Below, one piece after another: positions 1 to 8,531 of a stretch of 64,000 nucleotides of DNA. The stretch's first letter is position 1. Each line of letters begins with the position of its first letter. The stretch is from Qaidamihabitans albus. GTDB lineage: Bacteria > Actinomycetota > Actinomycetes > Mycobacteriales > Pseudonocardiaceae. The translations under genes were made by a program, and so were the position numbers. The stretch covers positions 1 through 64,000 of the forward strand of contig NZ_JAEHOB010000002.1 in NCBI RefSeq assembly GCF_016464705.1, in the 5' to 3' direction. The notes under the pieces were generated by a model. It was not told the DNA's origin. It saw only the letters and a list, made by a program, of their open reading frames with translations, and did not search any database.

Positions 1-71
1 GCCACAAACTCCCCCGACGGCGGAAACGTACGGCTCTCGGTGGACAGGTTCTCCAAGGCGTCGTTGCTCAT
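1..71 (-). CDS. acsA: Acetyl-CoA synthetase, N-terminal fragment
   Basis: Only the first codons are in the window; the gene runs off the left edge. Reading leftward from the ATG ending at 71 gives MSNDALENLSTESRTFPPSG, which resembles the opening of actinobacterial acetyl-CoA synthetases (short Asn-Leu stretch followed by R-x-FPP). The enzyme would activate acetate with ATP and CoA in the cytoplasm. The identification is helped by context: it is divergent from a LytS/LytTR system and two ActP-type symporters. A second in-frame ATG at 83 would add four residues. Neither start has a clear ribosome binding site. Only about 24 codons are visible, so confidence is moderate. Confidence 0.6.
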   Translation of the reverse strand, partial: MSNDALENLSTESRTFPPSGEFV

Positions 72-210
72 GCGCCGCACCATAAGAGGTCAGCCGCCAC
101 ACGCCAGTGCCGCGGCGACGGACGGCGCAGGCGGCGGGCCGAACGGTCGATGAGCGTGATAACGGCTGGGTTAGATTGATCCACCGGGTTACGGAGAGGT
201 GGGAGCGAGC

Positions 211-1380
211 ATGCCGGTGCCTGCCGAGGAGGGGCTGCGCCGCGGGCCCCTCCGGTCCCGGCGGCCGCGCGACGCAGCGACGGTGCTGGAGACCGCCCGG
301 CACGTGGGCGACGACCTCGCCGACGGGCTGTCCGGGCCGCGGGTGCGGGCGGCCGCGCGGGGCATCCGGAGGTTGCTCGCCGCGGACGGCGTGGGTCTGT
401 CCGACCTGTCCGGAGAGCTCGTCCACGTGGGCACGCTGCCCGCCGACGTCGACGTCGACGCGATGGTCGAGGACGTCCTGCACACCGAGAACCGGCGCCG
501 CCGGGGCCCGGTGGTGGCACTGCCGCTGATCGTCCACGACGAGCTGGCCGGGGTGCTGCTGGTTTCCGGTCCCGCCCGGATGCCTGCGCTGCGCGAGGTG
601 GCGAACCTGCTGGTCGCCGCGCTGGAACGCAGTCACCTCGAGGAGTCCGCCGAGCACGCGGCCGAGGCCGAGCTGCGCGCGCTGCGGGCGGAGATCTCGC
701 CCCATTTCGTCTACAACGCCCTCACCGTGATCGCCGGCCTGGTGCGGTCGGAGCCGGACCGCTCGCGCGAGCTCATGCTCGACTTCGCCGACTACATCCG
801 CTACAGCCTCGCCAGCCACGGTGAGTACACGACGGTCGCCGACGAGTTCCACGCGATCGAGACCTACCTCGCTCTCCAGCGCGCGGTCCTCGGTGACCGG
901 TTGCGGGTGCAGGTGCGGGTCGCTCCGGAGGTGCTCGCGGTGGCCATCCCCTACCTGGTCCTGCAACCGGTCGTGGAGAACGCCGTCCGGCACGGGATCG
1001 AGCCGCGCGGCGGAGGCGGCACCGTGCAGGTGCGCGGCGAGGCCGAGGGCGCCGACTGCGTGATCAGCGTCGAGGACGACGGCGTGGGCATGCACCCGGC
1101 GAAGGCCGAGCGGCTGCTCGCCGGCAACGGCGCGGCGGCCAGCATGGGCATCGCCAACGTCGACCGGCGGCTGCGCAACGTGTACGGCCCGTGGTTCGGC
1201 CTGGTCGTGGAGACGGCCGAGGGAGACGGCACCCGGGTGATCGTCCGGGTGCCCAGGTTCCAGCCGGGCGTGGTCGCCGACGGGCGTGGTTCGCAGCCTG
1301 CCGCCTCCGGCGACGGAACGGGCGGCTCCGACCCACCGGCCCCCACGGGTACGTTTCCCGATCGGGAGGGGTGGGCGTGA
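211..1380 (+). CDS. LytS-type sensor histidine kinase
   Basis: A 389-residue soluble histidine kinase of the LytS/YehU class. The N-terminal half (about 25-145) looks like a GAF-type sensory region. It is followed by the His_kinase motif SPHFVYNAL with the phosphorylatable His at about residue 165, and a HATPase domain with the N-box VVENAVRHGIEP and the G-boxes DDGVGM and GIANVDRRL. There are no membrane segments, so it should sense a cytoplasmic signal. The start at ATG 211 is chosen because GGGAG lies 5-6 nt upstream; a GTG at 199 is possible but lacks a spaced site. The LytTR regulator begins 53 nt downstream. Divergent acsA and downstream acetate symporters suggest control of acetate or monocarboxylate use (inference). 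Confidence 0.85.
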   Translation: MPVPAEEGLRRGPLRSRRPRDAATVLETARHVGDDLADGLSGPRVRAAARGIRRLLAADGVGLSDLSGELVHVGTLPADVDVDAMVEDVLHTENRRRRGPVVALPLIVHDELAGVLLVSGPARMPALREVANLLVAALERSHLEESAEHAAEAELRALRAEISPHFVYNALTVIAGLVRSEPDRSRELMLDFADYIRYSLASHGEYTTVADEFHAIETYLALQRAVLGDRLRVQVRVAPEVLAVAIPYLVLQPVVENAVRHGIEPRGGGGTVQVRGEAEGADCVISVEDDGVGMHPAKAERLLAGNGAAASMGIANVDRRLRNVYGPWFGLVVETAEGDGTRVIVRVPRFQPGVVADGRGSQPAASGDGTGGSDPPAPTGTFPDREGWA

Positions 1381-1433
1381 CCATGCGGAACACGTGCAGT
1401 TACCCGCTCCAGCCGTAGGGAGGACGCCAAGCC

Positions 1434-2216
1434 GTGAACGGTACGCAGAAACCCGCCGGGCTGCGGGTGCTGGCGATCGACGACGTGCCGGCCGCGCTGG
1501 AGGACCTGTGCAGCCTGCTCCGCGAGGCATCCGAGGTCGCGGAGGTCACCGCGGCCGGTGACCCGCTCACCGCGCTCAAGATGATCCAGAGCGGCCGCTT
1601 CGACGCGGTCTTCCTGGACATCTCGATGCCCGGACTGGACGGGCTGGAGCTCGCTTCGCTGCTCAGCAAGCTCGCCGAGCCACCGGTGATCGTGTTCGTC
1701 ACGGCCTACGACGAGCACGCCGTCGCCGCGTTCGGCATCGGCGCGGTCGACTACCTGCTCAAACCGGTCCGCGCCGAGCGGCTGGCGGACGCGCTGGCAA
1801 GGGTGACCCGGATCGCGCCGGCCGAGGATCCCGAGCCGTCGCGCGGCGCCCCGGACGCGATGGCGGCGCTGCCGGTCGAGTCGGCCGGGCGTACCCGTTA
1901 CGTGCGGCGCGGTGACGTGCGCTTCGTCGAGGCGCACGGGGACTACGTGCGGCTGCACACCGGCACAGGTGTGCATCTGGTGCGGATGCCGATCTCCCGG
2001 CTCGAGGAGTACTGGGAGAGCGCCGGTTTCGTGCGCACGCACCGCGGTTTTCTGGTCGCCCTGGGTGCCGTGCGCGAGCTGCGCAGCGACTCGGTGGGCG
2101 GCCTGCTGGCGCACACCGACCTCGGGGACGTGCCGGTGAGCCGGCGGCATGCCAGGGAGCTGCGGGACCGGCTGTTGCGGGCCGCGCAGCGCGGCGAGCT
2201 CGAACAGCGGGCATGA
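1434..2216 (+). CDS. LytTR-family response regulator
   Basis: A 260-residue response regulator. The receiver domain (about 10-125) has the acidic pair D16-D17, the phospho-acceptor D62 in VFLDISMPG, a Thr in FVTAYDEHA and the conserved Lys in YLLKPVRAERL. The C-terminal part (about 155-255) is a LytTR DNA-binding domain, recognised by RYVRRGDVRFVEAHGDYV. GTG 1434 is preceded by AGGGAGGA at 1417. It is the natural partner of the LytS kinase just upstream, and its stop overlaps the next start by 4 nt, so kinase, regulator and first transporter probably form one transcript. LytTR proteins bind direct repeats at promoters; the likely targets are acsA and the two symporter units (inference). Confidence 0.9.
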   Translation: MNGTQKPAGLRVLAIDDVPAALEDLCSLLREASEVAEVTAAGDPLTALKMIQSGRFDAVFLDISMPGLDGLELASLLSKLAEPPVIVFVTAYDEHAVAAFGIGAVDYLLKPVRAERLADALARVTRIAPAEDPEPSRGAPDAMAALPVESAGRTRYVRRGDVRFVEAHGDYVRLHTGTGVHLVRMPISRLEEYWESAGFVRTHRGFLVALGAVRELRSDSVGGLLAHTDLGDVPVSRRHARELRDRLLRAAQRGELEQRA

Positions 2217-2578
2217 CCACCAACCGCAGGGTCGCGGTGATGAGCCCGCAGACCCGGCTGGCCCACGCGCGGCGGCGGCATCGTGGCCGCTGGCGGCCCG
2301 CGACGCTGGACCCGGTCGACGCGCCCACCGCGGCCGCTCTGTACCACCGGCAGCGCGCGCGGGCGATCGCCTCGCTCGGCCTGCTCTTCGCGCTGCTCCT
2401 GGGCCTGCCGCTGCTGCTGTCGGTGCTGCCGTCGCTGGACGACGTGCGGCTGCTCGGCGTGCCGGCGTCGTGGCTGGCGCTGGTCGTGGTGCCGTTCCCG
2501 GCGATGGTGCTGCTGGCCTTCCGGCATCTGCGCCGGGCCGAGCACGTCGAGGATGCCTCGGGGGAGGATCCGGCGTGA
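2213..2578 (+). CDS. Small two-TM membrane protein, symporter partner
   Basis: A 121-residue protein with a basic N-terminal tail, two hydrophobic segments (about 51-72 and 83-103) and a basic-acidic C-terminus. It overlaps the regulator by ATGA at 2213 and the following symporter at 2575, so the three are translationally coupled. Its size, topology and position match the DUF485-like small subunits that accompany ActP-type symporters, and the second symporter downstream has its own DUF485 protein. The sequence itself is not a clear DUF485 member, so the role as accessory subunit is inferred from context. Confidence 0.75.
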   Translation: MTTNRRVAVMSPQTRLAHARRRHRGRWRPATLDPVDAPTAAALYHRQRARAIASLGLLFALLLGLPLLLSVLPSLDDVRLLGVPASWLALVVVPFPAMVLLAFRHLRRAEHVEDASGEDPA

Positions 2579-4350
2579 TCGCCGCGTTCGCCGTCGCGCC
2601 GGTGGTGCTCGTGACCCTGCTGATCGGCCTGCGCGGCGTCGCGGCGATGCGCACGACCTCGGACTTCCTGGTGGCCTCCCGCCGGGTGTCCCCGCTGCTG
2701 AACTCGGCCGCGGTGTCCGGCGAGTACCTCTCCGCGGCTTCGTTCCTCGGCGTCGCCGGGCTGGTGGTCAAGGACGGTGTCGGCTCGCTCTGGTACCCGG
2801 TCGGGTTCACCGCGGGCTACATCGCGATGCTCACGCTCGTCGCCGCCCCGATGCGGCGCTCCGGCGCCCTGACCGTGCCCGACTTCGCCGAGGCGAGGCT
2901 GGCCTCGCCGTCGCTGCGCAGGCTCGCCGCCGTCGTGGTGCTGGTGATCAGCGGGCTCTACCTGGTGCCGCAGTTCCGCACCGCGGGCCTGGTGCTCAGC
3001 GTCGTCGGCGGCACGCCGTACTGGGTGGGCGTGGTACTCGCCGGGGTCGCGGTGAGCGCGACGCTCGCGCTCGGTGGTATGCGCGCGGCGACCTACGTGC
3101 AGGCGTTCCAGTTCGTCTTCAAGCTGCTGCTGTTCATCATTCCTGCCATCTGGCTGCTGCTCGAGGTCGGGCCCACGGTGCGGGAGCAGGCGGTGCACCC
3201 GGTCGAGTTCACCGAGTTCGAGCGGGACACCAGCGTGGTGTTCCGGGTGGGCGCGACGCTGGACGTGCCACCGGGCGCGGCCGAGATCGCTCCGGACGGG
3301 ACCCGGACGGCCCTGCCGCCAGGCGAGTGGCAGGTGCCGGCGGGGCGCACGGTGGTCTTCCCCGAGGGCAGCCCCGCGCCGGAGCTGCGGGGCGAGACGG
3401 CGCCGGGCGCGGCGGGCTGGGAACGGCCGCTGCTGGACCTGCGGCACGAGGGCTACCCGCTGCTGAGCACGTGGGCGGTGCTGATCGCGACGATGCTCGG
3501 CACGATGGGACTGCCGCACGTGATCATGCGGTTCCACACGAGCCCGGACGGGCGCGCCGCCCGGCGGACCGCCGCCTTCACGGTGGCGCTGCTCAGCGTC
3601 TTCTACCTCTTCCCCGGCATCTACGGCGCGCTCGGCCGGGTACTGGTGCCCCACCTGTACCTGTCGGGCGCCACGGACAGCGCGGTGGTGGCGCTGCCCG
3701 CACAGGTCGACACGGGCGCGACGGGCACGCTGTTCACCGGACTGCTCACCGCGGGCGCGTTCGCGGCGTTCCTGGCGACCTCGCTCGGGCTCGTCCTGGT
3801 CGTCTCCGGTGCGATCTCGCACGACCTGGTGCCCGGCGGGCTGCGGCAGCTGCGGGTCGCCGTCGTGGTGGCGGCGGCGGTGGTCGTGCTGCTGGCACTA
3901 CCCGCCGCGCGACTCGACGCCGGCACGCTGGTCACCTGGGGTTTCACCGTCGCCGCCTCGACGTTCTGCCCGCTGCTTGTGCTCGGTATCTGGTGGCCGC
4001 GGCTGACGGCGACGGGGGCCATCGCCGGCGTGACGAACGGGCTGCTCGGCAGCTCCGGCGCGTTTCTCGTCAGCCTGCTCGACCCGCCGGTGGACGGCTG
4101 GCTGGCAGTGCTGCTCGTCCAGCCTGCGCCGTGGTCGGTGCCGCTGGCCTTCGTCACCATGGTCGGAGTCTCGCTGTTCGGCAGGCCCCCGCCGTGGTCG
4201 ACGGCCGCGATGCTGCGCCTGCACCTGCACGAGAACCGGTCCTCGCTGATCGCCGATCGCGCGGCGGTGGCCCGCGATCTGGGCCACTCGTCGTGGTCGG
4301 CCCGCCGCTCGTCCGCCGTTCGTCGCATCACGCGCCGGTTGGTCCGCTGA
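2575..4350 (+). CDS. Sodium:solute symporter, ActP/MctC-like
   Basis: A 591-residue member of the SSS family with about 13 hydrophobic segments. The motif SGEYLSAASFLGVAG after the first helix and TMGLPHVIMRF near residue 310 are typical of the acetate/monocarboxylate branch. A roughly 100-residue hydrophilic insertion (about 200-300, containing VFRVGATLDVPPG) sits between helices and is longer than the equivalent loop of the second symporter at 4765. The start is GTG 2575, overlapping the previous stop. It probably imports acetate, propionate or pyruvate with Na+ or H+. The substrate is inferred from family and from the adjacent acsA and kinase/regulator pair. Confidence 0.85.
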   Translation: MIAAFAVAPVVLVTLLIGLRGVAAMRTTSDFLVASRRVSPLLNSAAVSGEYLSAASFLGVAGLVVKDGVGSLWYPVGFTAGYIAMLTLVAAPMRRSGALTVPDFAEARLASPSLRRLAAVVVLVISGLYLVPQFRTAGLVLSVVGGTPYWVGVVLAGVAVSATLALGGMRAATYVQAFQFVFKLLLFIIPAIWLLLEVGPTVREQAVHPVEFTEFERDTSVVFRVGATLDVPPGAAEIAPDGTRTALPPGEWQVPAGRTVVFPEGSPAPELRGETAPGAAGWERPLLDLRHEGYPLLSTWAVLIATMLGTMGLPHVIMRFHTSPDGRAARRTAAFTVALLSVFYLFPGIYGALGRVLVPHLYLSGATDSAVVALPAQVDTGATGTLFTGLLTAGAFAAFLATSLGLVLVVSGAISHDLVPGGLRQLRVAVVVAAAVVVLLALPAARLDAGTLVTWGFTVAASTFCPLLVLGIWWPRLTATGAIAGVTNGLLGSSGAFLVSLLDPPVDGWLAVLLVQPAPWSVPLAFVTMVGVSLFGRPPPWSTAAMLRLHLHENRSSLIADRAAVARDLGHSSWSARRSSAVRRITRRLVR

Positions 4351-4423
4351 CGATTCCGGCATTTCGGTGGCCTCCCTACCGTGACGCGCAACACGAACCC
4401 GCGCCTGTGACGAGGAGGTCACC

Positions 4424-4768
4424 GTGAGTACCACCGAGCCCTCGACCCATCCACCCGGGCCGAGGTGGGCCGAGGTCCACGCCAGTGCCGAGTTCCAAGA
4501 GCTGCGGCGAAGGCTGCGCGTCTTCGTCTTCCCGATGACACTGCTCTTCCTCGGCTGGTACCTGACGTACGTACTGCTGGCTGACTACGCGCACGGCTTC
4601 ATGTCCACAAAGGTCGTCGGAAACATCAACCTGGGACTGCTGCTGGGGCTGTTGCAGTTCGTGTCGACATTCGCGATCACCGCGCTCTACGTGCGCTACG
4701 CCAACCGCAGGCTGGATCCGATCGCCGACAGGATCCGGATCGAGATCGAGGGCGAGGAGGCGAAGTGA
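4424..4768 (+). CDS. DUF485 membrane protein
   Basis: A 114-residue protein with a short acidic N-terminus, two transmembrane segments (about 32-52 and 66-90) and the DUF485 pattern (SAEFQELRRRLRVFVFP, then GNINLGLLLGLLQFVSTF). DUF485 genes commonly precede actP, and this one overlaps the following symporter start by 4 nt. GTG 4424 has a strong GAGGAGG site at 4414. Its exact role in acetate uptake is not settled in the family; an accessory or stabilising subunit is the usual view. Confidence 0.9.
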   Translation: MSTTEPSTHPPGPRWAEVHASAEFQELRRRLRVFVFPMTLLFLGWYLTYVLLADYAHGFMSTKVVGNINLGLLLGLLQFVSTFAITALYVRYANRRLDPIADRIRIEIEGEEAK

Positions 4769-6375
4769 GCACATTGGCGCAGAGCATCGAGGGCGGCAAC
4801 CCCGCCCTGAACATCAGCATCTTCGTCGCCTTCGTCGTCGTCACGCTCGTCGTGGTGTTCCGCGCGTCCCGCAACACCAAGACCGCGTCGGACTACTACG
4901 CCGCGGGCCGCGCGTTCTCCGGCCCGCAGAACGGCATCGCGATCTCCGGCGACTACCTGTCCGCGGCCTCGTTCCTCGGTATCGCCGGTGCCATCGCCGT
5001 GTACGGCTACGACGGGTTCCTTTACTCGATCGGGTTCCTCGTGGCCTGGCTGGTGGCGCTGCTGCTGGTCGCGGAACTGCTGCGCAACACCGGCAAGTTC
5101 ACGATGGGCGACGTGCTGGCGTTCCGGATGCGGCAGCGCCCGGTGCGCGCGGCGGCCGCGACGTCGACGCTGGCCGTGTCGTTCTTCTACCTGCTCGCAC
5201 AGATGGCCGGCGCCGGTGTGCTGGTGTCGCTGCTGCTCGGCATCACCGGCGAGGCCGGGCAGAGCGTGGTCATCGCCGTGGTCGGCGCGATCATGATCGT
5301 TTACGTGCTTGTCGGCGGGATGAAGGGCACCACCTGGGTGCAGATCATCAAGGCCGCCCTGCTGATCGCGGGCGCGTTCGCGATGACGGTGTGGGTGCTG
5401 GGCAAGTACGGGTTCAACCTGTCCGACCTGCTCGGCTCGGCCGTGGAGCGCGCGGGCGAGGGTGGCGAGTCGCTGCTCAACCCCGGCGCCAGGTACGGCG
5501 AGAGCGGGCTCACCAAACTCGACTTCCTCTCGCTGGGCGTGGCGCTGGTGCTCGGCACCGCGGGTCTGCCGCACGTGCTGATGCGCTTCTACACCGTGCC
5601 CACCGCCAAGGACGCGCGGCGCTCGGTGGTCTGGGCGATCGCGCTGATCGGGCTGTTCTACCTGTTCACTCTGGTGCTCGGCTACGGCGCCGCGGCGCTG
5701 GTGGGCGCGGACACGATCAAGGCGGCACCGGGCGGGTCGAACGCCGCGGCGCCGTTGCTGGCGCAGGAGCTCGGCGGGCCGTTGCTGCTCGGGTTCATCG
5801 CGGCGGTCGCGTTCGCGACGATCCTGGCGGTGGTGGCCGGCCTGACGATCACGGCATCGGCCTCGTTCGCGCACGACGTCTACGCGAACGTGATCAAGAA
5901 GGGCACCGTCGACAGCAAGGACACCGAGGTCCGGGTCGCCCGCATCACCGCCTGCGTGATCGGCGCGCTCGCGATCGTCGGCGGCATTCTCGCCAAGGAC
6001 CAGAACGTGGCGTTCCTGGTGGCGCTGGCGTTCGCGGTGGCGGCCTCGGCGAACCTGCCGACGCTGCTGTACTCGCTGTTCTGGAAGCGGTTCAACACCC
6101 AGGGAGCGCTGTGGTCCATCTACGGCGGCCTGCTGGTGACGATCGTGCTGATCGTGTTCTCGCCCGCCGTCTCCGGTGGCGACGACGCGATGATCACCAG
6201 CGTGGACTTCCACTGGTTCCCGCTGTCCAACCCGGGCCTGGTCTCGATCCCGGCCTCGTTCTTCCTGGGCTGGCTCGGCACGATCCTGTCGAAGGAGCAC
6301 CTGGAGGACAAGCACCGGGAGATGGAGGTCCGCTCCCTCACCGGCGCGGGCTCCGAGAAGGCCACCGCCCACTGA
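4765..6375 (+). CDS. actP: Cation/acetate symporter
   Basis: A 536-residue sodium:solute symporter with about 13 membrane helices. ISGDYLSAASFLGIAGAIAVYGYDG, read in pieces, and GTAGLPHVLMRFYTVP are close to the ActP/MctC signatures, as is FAHDVYANVIKKG in a cytoplasmic loop. The GTG start overlaps the DUF485 stop (GTGA). It completes the acetate module with acsA and the LytS/LytTR pair. It is shorter than the first symporter because it lacks that protein's long hydrophilic loop. A perfect hairpin lies 10 nt behind the stop and probably ends the transcript. Confidence 0.9.
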   Translation: MSTLAQSIEGGNPALNISIFVAFVVVTLVVVFRASRNTKTASDYYAAGRAFSGPQNGIAISGDYLSAASFLGIAGAIAVYGYDGFLYSIGFLVAWLVALLLVAELLRNTGKFTMGDVLAFRMRQRPVRAAAATSTLAVSFFYLLAQMAGAGVLVSLLLGITGEAGQSVVIAVVGAIMIVYVLVGGMKGTTWVQIIKAALLIAGAFAMTVWVLGKYGFNLSDLLGSAVERAGEGGESLLNPGARYGESGLTKLDFLSLGVALVLGTAGLPHVLMRFYTVPTAKDARRSVVWAIALIGLFYLFTLVLGYGAAALVGADTIKAAPGGSNAAAPLLAQELGGPLLLGFIAAVAFATILAVVAGLTITASASFAHDVYANVIKKGTVDSKDTEVRVARITACVIGALAIVGGILAKDQNVAFLVALAFAVAASANLPTLLYSLFWKRFNTQGALWSIYGGLLVTIVLIVFSPAVSGGDDAMITSVDFHWFPLSNPGLVSIPASFFLGWLGTILSKEHLEDKHREMEVRSLTGAGSEKATAH

Positions 6376-6385
6376 GCGGTGTGCT

Positions 6386-6432
6386 ATGAACGACCCGTTA
6401 CTGGCACAAAATGCCAGTAACGGGTCGTTCAT
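6386..6432. repeat. Perfect 21-bp hairpin, repeat family A copy 1
   Basis: Arms 6386-6406 and 6412-6432 are exact reverse complements around a CAAAA loop; each arm begins ATGAACGACCCGTTACTGG. The same arm occurs at 24395-24447. It lies directly after the actP stop and before a co-directional aminotransferase, so a terminator role is likely, although no U-tract follows. The palindrome creates a start codon on both strands and spurious short reading frames. Confidence 0.9.
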
Positions 6433-6450
6433 GAACGTGTGGAGGTGGCG

Positions 6451-7659
6451 TTGCCGTACGACGTGGCCAGGGTCCGCGGGCACTTCCCCGCGCTGCACGA
6501 GGGCGCGGCGCATTTCGACGGACCGGGCGGCTCACAGGTACCCGACGCCGTGGCCGACGCCGTGGCGGCGACCCTGCGCTCGGCGATCGCCAACCGCGGC
6601 GCGGTCACGGCGGCCGAACGGCGGGCCGACGCGACCGTCACCGAGGCGAGGCAGGCGGCCGCCGACCTGCTCGGCGCCGACCCCGGCGGCATCGTCTTCG
6701 GCCGCAGCATGACCCAGCTGACCTATGACCTGTCGCGGACCCTGGCCAGGGGCTGGGGTGACGGCGACGAGGTCGTCGTCACGCGACTCGATCACGACGC
6801 CAACATCCGCCCGTGGGTACAGGCCGCCGAAGCGAACGGCGTCACCGTGCGCTGGGCGGACTTCGACCCGGAGAAGGGCGAACTGGACGTCGCGACGGTG
6901 GCCGGACTGCTTTCCCCGCGCACGCGGCTCGTCGCGGTGACGGGGGCGTCGAACCTGCTCGGCACCCGTCCCGACCTGGCCGCGATCGCCGCCCACGTAC
7001 ATGACGCCGGAGCACTGTTCTATGTGGACGGTGTGCATCTCACGGCGCACACGCCGGTCGACGTCGCGGCGATCGGCGCGGACTTCTACGCATGCTCGCC
7101 GTACAAGTTCCTCGGCCCGCATCTCGGTCTGGTCGCCGCCGATCCGGCGCTGCTGGAGGCCCTGTGGCCGGACAAGCTGCTGCCCGCCACCGACCGGGTG
7201 CCGGAACGGTTCGAGCTGGGCACGCTGCCCTACGAGCTCCTCGCCGGTACCACCGCCGCGGTGGACTTCCTCGCGGGGCTGGTACCCGCGAGCGGCTCGC
7301 GGCGGGAGCGCCTGACCGGCTCGATGCGGGCGCTTGAGGAGTACGAGGACGGCCTGGCGCGGCGACTGGACGCGGGGCTGGCGAAGCTCGGGGGTGTGAC
7401 CCGGTACGGCGCGCCGGATCGGCAGCGCACGCCGACGGTGCTGTTCTCCGTCGACGGTGTGCCCCCGGCCACCGTCTACGAAGGGCTGGCGCGACGTGGT
7501 GTGAACGCCCCGGCCGGCAGCTTCTACGCGCTGGAGTGCTCGCGCCACCTCGGCCTCGGCGACGGCGGTGCCGTGCGGGCGGGCATCGCGCCCTACACCA
7601 CGGAATCCGAGGTGGACCGGCTGCTCGCCGCCGTCGCCGAGATCGCCGCGCGGCGGTAG
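6451..7659 (+). CDS. Cysteine desulfurase-like aminotransferase, class V
   Basis: A PLP-dependent fold-type I enzyme of about 402 residues, close to the SufS-like subfamily annotated as 'cysteine desulfurase-like protein'. Visible features are the N-terminal HFDGPGGSQVP, the phosphate-binding MTQLTYDLSRTLA region, the aspartate of FYVDGVHLTAH that holds the PLP ring, and the Schiff-base lysine at about 219 in CSPYKFLGPHLG. TTG 6451 is chosen because GGAGGT ends 4-5 nt before it; GTG 6439 would leave the site inside the gene. No scaffold or SUF partners are nearby, so sulfur transfer to a specific pathway cannot be claimed. Confidence 0.8.
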   Translation: MPYDVARVRGHFPALHEGAAHFDGPGGSQVPDAVADAVAATLRSAIANRGAVTAAERRADATVTEARQAAADLLGADPGGIVFGRSMTQLTYDLSRTLARGWGDGDEVVVTRLDHDANIRPWVQAAEANGVTVRWADFDPEKGELDVATVAGLLSPRTRLVAVTGASNLLGTRPDLAAIAAHVHDAGALFYVDGVHLTAHTPVDVAAIGADFYACSPYKFLGPHLGLVAADPALLEALWPDKLLPATDRVPERFELGTLPYELLAGTTAAVDFLAGLVPASGSRRERLTGSMRALEEYEDGLARRLDAGLAKLGGVTRYGAPDRQRTPTVLFSVDGVPPATVYEGLARRGVNAPAGSFYALECSRHLGLGDGGAVRAGIAPYTTESEVDRLLAAVAEIAARR

Positions 7660-7672
7660 CGGCACGCGAGCG

Positions 7673-8494
7673 TCAGCGGCTCTGCGCGGCGGCCTGTGGC
7701 CCTGGCAGAGTGCGGCCGGTTTCGAGGAGGGTCTTGAGGCCGGCCAGCAACTCCGGCCAGCCGCCGCTGACGGCCTCGCGCATCCAGCCGCCCGGCTCAA
7801 GGTCGTCGTGCGTCACGGTGAGCCGCACAGCGGAACCGTGCGGCTCGATCTCGAACGTCACCTTGGAGCGCCGCTCCTTGCGCCGCTCGGCGAACTCCTC
7901 CTCGGTCCAGCCGAAGTGCTCGGCGTGTTCCGGCTGGAAGTGGTGCCAGCTGTAGGAAAGGCGGCGGTAGGGCGCTGCCTCCAGCACCACCTGGCCGAGA
8001 TCCTTGAACTCCTCGCCGGGGGCGTTCTGCAACCTGACCGGCGAGCCCACCTCCCAGTCGGACTCGAGGGCGACACCACCCCAGTACTGCCGGGTGAAGG
8101 CGGGGTCGGTCAACGCCTGCCAGAGCCTCTCCGGTGTCGTGTCGATGTAGGTGGTGTAGACGAACTCGGTGCTGTCCATCGGTTCCTGCTCCAATGCCCG
8201 CTTGAGGTCGGCCAGCGCGCGGATCCGCTCGCGGTTGTAGCGGTCGATCCAGCGCTCGGTGATGGCGTTGATCGGTGCGGCGTTGAGGTAGTGCAGTTTC
8301 TCCCGGCCGCGCCACCTCGTGGTCACGAGTTCGGCCGCCTCGAGTACCGCCAGATGCTTGCTGACGGACTGCCGGGCCATGTCCAGCTCGGCACACAGCT
8401 CGCGCAGGCTCTGCCCGTTGCGTGCGTTCAGGCTGTCGAGCAGCCGGCGACGGCCGGGGTCGGCCAGAGCCTTGAACACCTCGTCCATACTCAC
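7673..8494 (-). CDS. ArsR-type regulator fused to SRPBCC/AHSA1 domain
   Basis: A 273-residue fusion. Residues 1-95 form a winged helix of the ArsR type (KALADPGRRRLLDSLN, then MARQSVSKHLAVLEAAELV). Residues about 110-260 form an AHSA1-like START/SRPBCC fold (YIDTTPERLWQALTDPAF and FGWTEEEFAERR). The SRPBCC part has a hydrophobic cavity in known families and may bind the effector, giving a one-protein sensor-repressor (inference). Start GTG 8494 has AGGA six nt upstream; ATG 8488 is the alternative. Two palindromes lie in its own promoter and strongly suggest autorepression. No arsenic-binding cysteine pair is visible in the HTH domain. Confidence 0.85.
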   Translation of the reverse strand: MSMDEVFKALADPGRRRLLDSLNARNGQSLRELCAELDMARQSVSKHLAVLEAAELVTTRWRGREKLHYLNAAPINAITERWIDRYNRERIRALADLKRALEQEPMDSTEFVYTTYIDTTPERLWQALTDPAFTRQYWGGVALESDWEVGSPVRLQNAPGEEFKDLGQVVLEAAPYRRLSYSWHHFQPEHAEHFGWTEEEFAERRKERRSKVTFEIEPHGSAVRLTVTHDDLEPGGWMREAVSGGWPELLAGLKTLLETGRTLPGPQAAAQSR

Positions 8495-8502
8495 GCCATT
8501 CC

Positions 8503-8530
8503 TGTCATGCAGCCGTCCGGCTGCATGACA
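8503..8530. promoter_or_regulatory. Operator A, 28-bp inverted repeat
   Basis: TGTCATGCAGCCG and CGGCTGCATGACA are perfect 13-bp arms around TC. The site lies between the -10 box and the start codon of the ArsR-SRPBCC gene, about 9-36 nt before the GTG. A second copy of the core is 30 bp away centre to centre. Confidence 0.8.
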
Positions 8531-8531
8531 G

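Noticed and set aside
6386-6712. Short genes beginning MNDPLLA inside the hairpins at 6386 and 24398
   Set aside because: The start codons are created by the palindrome on both strands. The downstream residues are out-of-frame translations of neighbouring genes.
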